This document shows positions 6,936 to 9,605 of a stretch of DNA of 9,605 bases, piece by piece (within the stretch, counting starts at the first letter, position 1; every line of letters begins with the position of its first letter). A program made the position numbers and the translations under genes. This DNA is from JACOZG01 sp964564105 (GTDB lineage: Bacteria > Patescibacteriota > Minisyncoccia > Phycocordibacterales > JACOZG01), in NCBI GenBank assembly GCA_964564105.1, contig CAZLZS010000018.1:1-9605 (forward strand), written 5' to 3'. Below the pieces are notes generated by a model, which ran no database searches, was not told the DNA's origin, and saw only the letters and a program-made list of their open reading frames with translations.

Positions 6936-7286
6936 TTATCTATCTTTGGTCGACTTGACCCAACCACCCAGCTGTCGCCCAATGTCATCAATATTGGTTT
7001 CAATCAGGATGTACTTGTTACTATCGAGGGCCCTTACGTCCTTCATCAGTCGTACGAATACGCGCAGGCAATTAAGCCTAAGGCTCACCCTCTCAAGTGC
7101 CGGTAACTTTTCCGATTGAGATTGTTGGCTCGCGAGGAGCAAACCCTCGAGGACATCAATAAGCAGATTTTCACATTTTTGCCAGATAGTATAGCGATCT
7201 TGTTTTGGTACCGATAGCCGCAAGCCGTAGAACTCTTTATACAGGTCGTAGGATTTTTTGAAAATTGGGATGTCTAAATCGTTCAT
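6936..7286 (-). CDS. avd: Avd-like four-helix-bundle accessory protein of a DGR
   Basis: This 116-residue, nearly all-helical protein belongs to the four-helix-bundle family (23S rRNA intervening-sequence/Avd type). Recognisable family features are the opening IPIFKKSYDLYKEFY, the KQDRYTIWQKCE segment at the start of helix 2, the SEKLPALERVS segment before helix 3 and the closing LGGWVKS. In DGRs, Avd forms a basic pentamer that binds the reverse transcriptase and template RNA and is needed for mutagenic copying. The length is close to the roughly 128 residues of the Bordetella phage protein. The gene faces away from the RT, with start codons only 3 bp apart, whereas family members usually sit upstream on the same strand. 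No Shine-Dalgarno sequence or promoter is evident; its control region would lie inside the RT gene. The family also has members inserted in 23S rRNA genes, but the RT neighbour favours an Avd role. Confidence 0.85.
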   Translation of the reverse strand: MNDLDIPIFKKSYDLYKEFYGLRLSVPKQDRYTIWQKCENLLIDVLEGLLLASQQSQSEKLPALERVSLRLNCLRVFVRLMKDVRALDSNKYILIETNIDDIGRQLGGWVKSTKDR

Positions 7287-7289
7287 CGT

Positions 7290-8380
<1,091 letters not shown>

Positions 8381-8384
<4 letters not shown>

Positions 8385-9589
8385 GAACCATGGCGGACAT
8401 TTTCGAGATCAGGAAGTTGCTGACCCGCGCCGTGGAGCGGGTTTACCCCGGCGAGGCCGCGGTGCTCCAAACATTGAAAAGCGGACGCCGATTGGCGGTC
8501 TATCTCGGTGTTGATCCGACCGGCCCCCATCTCCACCTTGGTCACGCCACTAATTTGCTCCTCTTGCGGCGCTTTCAAGAGTTGGGACACCGGATTTATT
8601 TGCTGCTTGGCGATTTTACCGCGAGAATCGGCGACCCGACAGATCGTCTGGCCGTTCGTCAGCCGCTCACTCCGGCGGCGATCAAGGCCAATCTAAAAAC
8701 TTTCAAACAGCAGGCCGGGAAAATCCTCCGCTTTACCGGCCAGAACGCGGCGCAGATTAAATTTAACTCCCGCTGGCTGGCCAAGCTCCCGCTGGCGGAT
8801 TTTTTGGCCCTGGCCGGGCAGTTTACCGTCGAGCAAATTTTGGAACGAGCGATGTTTAAGGAGCGTCTCAAGGCCGGCAAGCCGGTTTGGCTGACTGAGC
8901 TCATCTATCCGTTACTCCAGGGTTATGACTCGGTGGCGTTAGAGGTTGACGTCGAGATCGGCGGCAGTGATCAAACTTTTAATATGCTCGTTGGCCGCGA
9001 TCTACTGAAGAGTTATCTCGGCCGCGAGAAATTGCTGTTCACCACTAAACTTTTAGTCAATCCGAAAACCGGCCGCAAACTGATGAATAAAAGCGAGGGC
9101 GGTCTCGTCAATTTGGATGACCCGCCGGACGAGATGTACGGCCAGGTGATGGCCTTGCCGGATGAAGCGATCGTCCCGGTGGCTGAATTGGCGACGGATT
9201 TGCCAGATGCTGTTTGCGTTGATTTAGCCGAAACTCTTGCCAAGGGGTCGGTTAATCCCCGCGATCTCAAGATGCGTCTGGCGCGCGCGGTGGTTAATTT
9301 GTATTGCGGCGCTAAAGCCGCGACCGCGGCCGAGTCCCACTTCATTGCCGCTTTTCAGCAAGGCCAGCCAGAGGCTGTGAGCGAGGCCGTGGCCGCGGCC
9401 GGCGCCTCGTTGTTTGAAATTTTACAGACCGCCGGATTGGTCAAGTCCAAAAGCGACTGGCGGCGATTGGTCGTCGCCGGCGCGGTAGAACTTGACGGCG
9501 AACGAATGAGCGACCCGCACTATCAGCTTAAGAAATCGGCCCTCTGCCAGATTGGCAAACGGCGATTTCTGCGGCTGCGGGTGGAGTAG
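8381..9589 (+). CDS. tyrS: Tyrosyl-tRNA synthetase
   Basis: This cytoplasmic class I aminoacyl-tRNA synthetase charges tRNA-Tyr with tyrosine using ATP. Numbering from ATG 8390 (399 residues), the Rossmann domain has YLGVDPTGPHLHLGH with the HIGH-type motif HLGH at 49-52. YPLLQGYDSVAL and VEIGGSDQTFN (about 173-198) are the tyrosine-binding signatures of TyrRS. KLMNKS (230-235) is the KMSKS loop with Asn at the third position. The C-terminal 60 residues (SLFEILQTAGLVKSKSDWRR...) form an S4 RNA-binding domain. Two starts are possible. TTG 8381 is 7 nt after GAGGTG (8368-8373) and overlaps the RT stop as TTGA, giving 402 residues. ATG 8390 is 16 nt from that site and gives the more family-like MADIFE start. 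The spacing favours TTG and the alignment slightly favours ATG. Either way the gene is probably co-transcribed with, or coupled to, the RT. Confidence 0.96.
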
Positions 9590-9605
9590 CCCCGGCGTCT
9601 AAAAT

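Noticed and set aside
6721..7119. Plus-strand open frames across the terminator and the avd gene
   Set aside because: They begin in the terminator or a random ATG, show no family features, and lie antisense to a recognisable Avd protein.

Overview
The window looks like part of a Candidate Phyla Radiation (Patescibacteria) chromosome, most like a Parcubacteria-type genome. This rests on the gene content: a huge secreted multidomain protease ending in a dockerin and a short helical tail, a single-copy-style class A penicillin-binding protein, an Avd/reverse-transcriptase pair of the kind common in these genomes, and a hypothetical protein family I recall from them. It is an inference from family resemblance, not a database result. 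TGA ends three genes in good positions, so the standard code applies and the UGA=Gly recoding of Gracilibacteria and Absconditabacteria is unlikely.

Layout. (1) Positions 1-2994 (+) hold the 3' part of a secreted zinc metalloprotease with an M11/gametolysin-like catalytic domain, three KRE9/KNH-like surface repeats, a proline/threonine-rich linker and a C-terminal dockerin-like calcium-binding domain. Its stop codon lies inside a strong intrinsic terminator. (2) Positions 3032-3292 (+) hold a small basic protein, perhaps DUF721/DciA-like, converging on (3) a class A bifunctional penicillin-binding protein (3289-5754, -) with complete glycosyltransferase and transpeptidase motifs. Its last codons are made by a palindromic element. 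(4) Positions 5755-5892 are a divergent intergenic region with a good sigma70-type promoter reading right into (5) a 263-aa protein of unknown function (5893-6684, +). The C-terminus of that protein resembles the variable, C-type-lectin-like end of diversity-generating retroelement (DGR) targets, and it is followed by an intrinsic terminator. (6) Positions 6936-8384 hold an Avd-like four-helix-bundle gene (-) and a DGR-type reverse transcriptase gene (+) placed head to head with only 3 bp between their start codons. (7) Positions 8381/8390-9589 (+) hold tyrS, whose start overlaps or almost touches the reverse transcriptase stop.

The most interesting part is 5.9-8.4 kb. It has the parts list of a DGR (target-like protein, Avd, RT with the IGxxxSQ motif), but avd is inverted relative to the usual co-directional order and I could find no template repeat. 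The RT gene also carries a 29-nt (GA)14.5 microsatellite just before its SQ and YxDD catalytic motifs. Changing the tract by one repeat unit in either direction brings a stop codon within 0-13 codons, so the RT could be switched on and off by slippage. Base composition supports mobility: parts of the RT gene are near 32% GC, while tyrS beside it reaches about 67% (single-line hand counts).

The other genes are housekeeping (cell-wall synthesis, Tyr-tRNA charging) or cell-surface functions. No tRNA, rRNA, CRISPR array or insertion sequence was seen.
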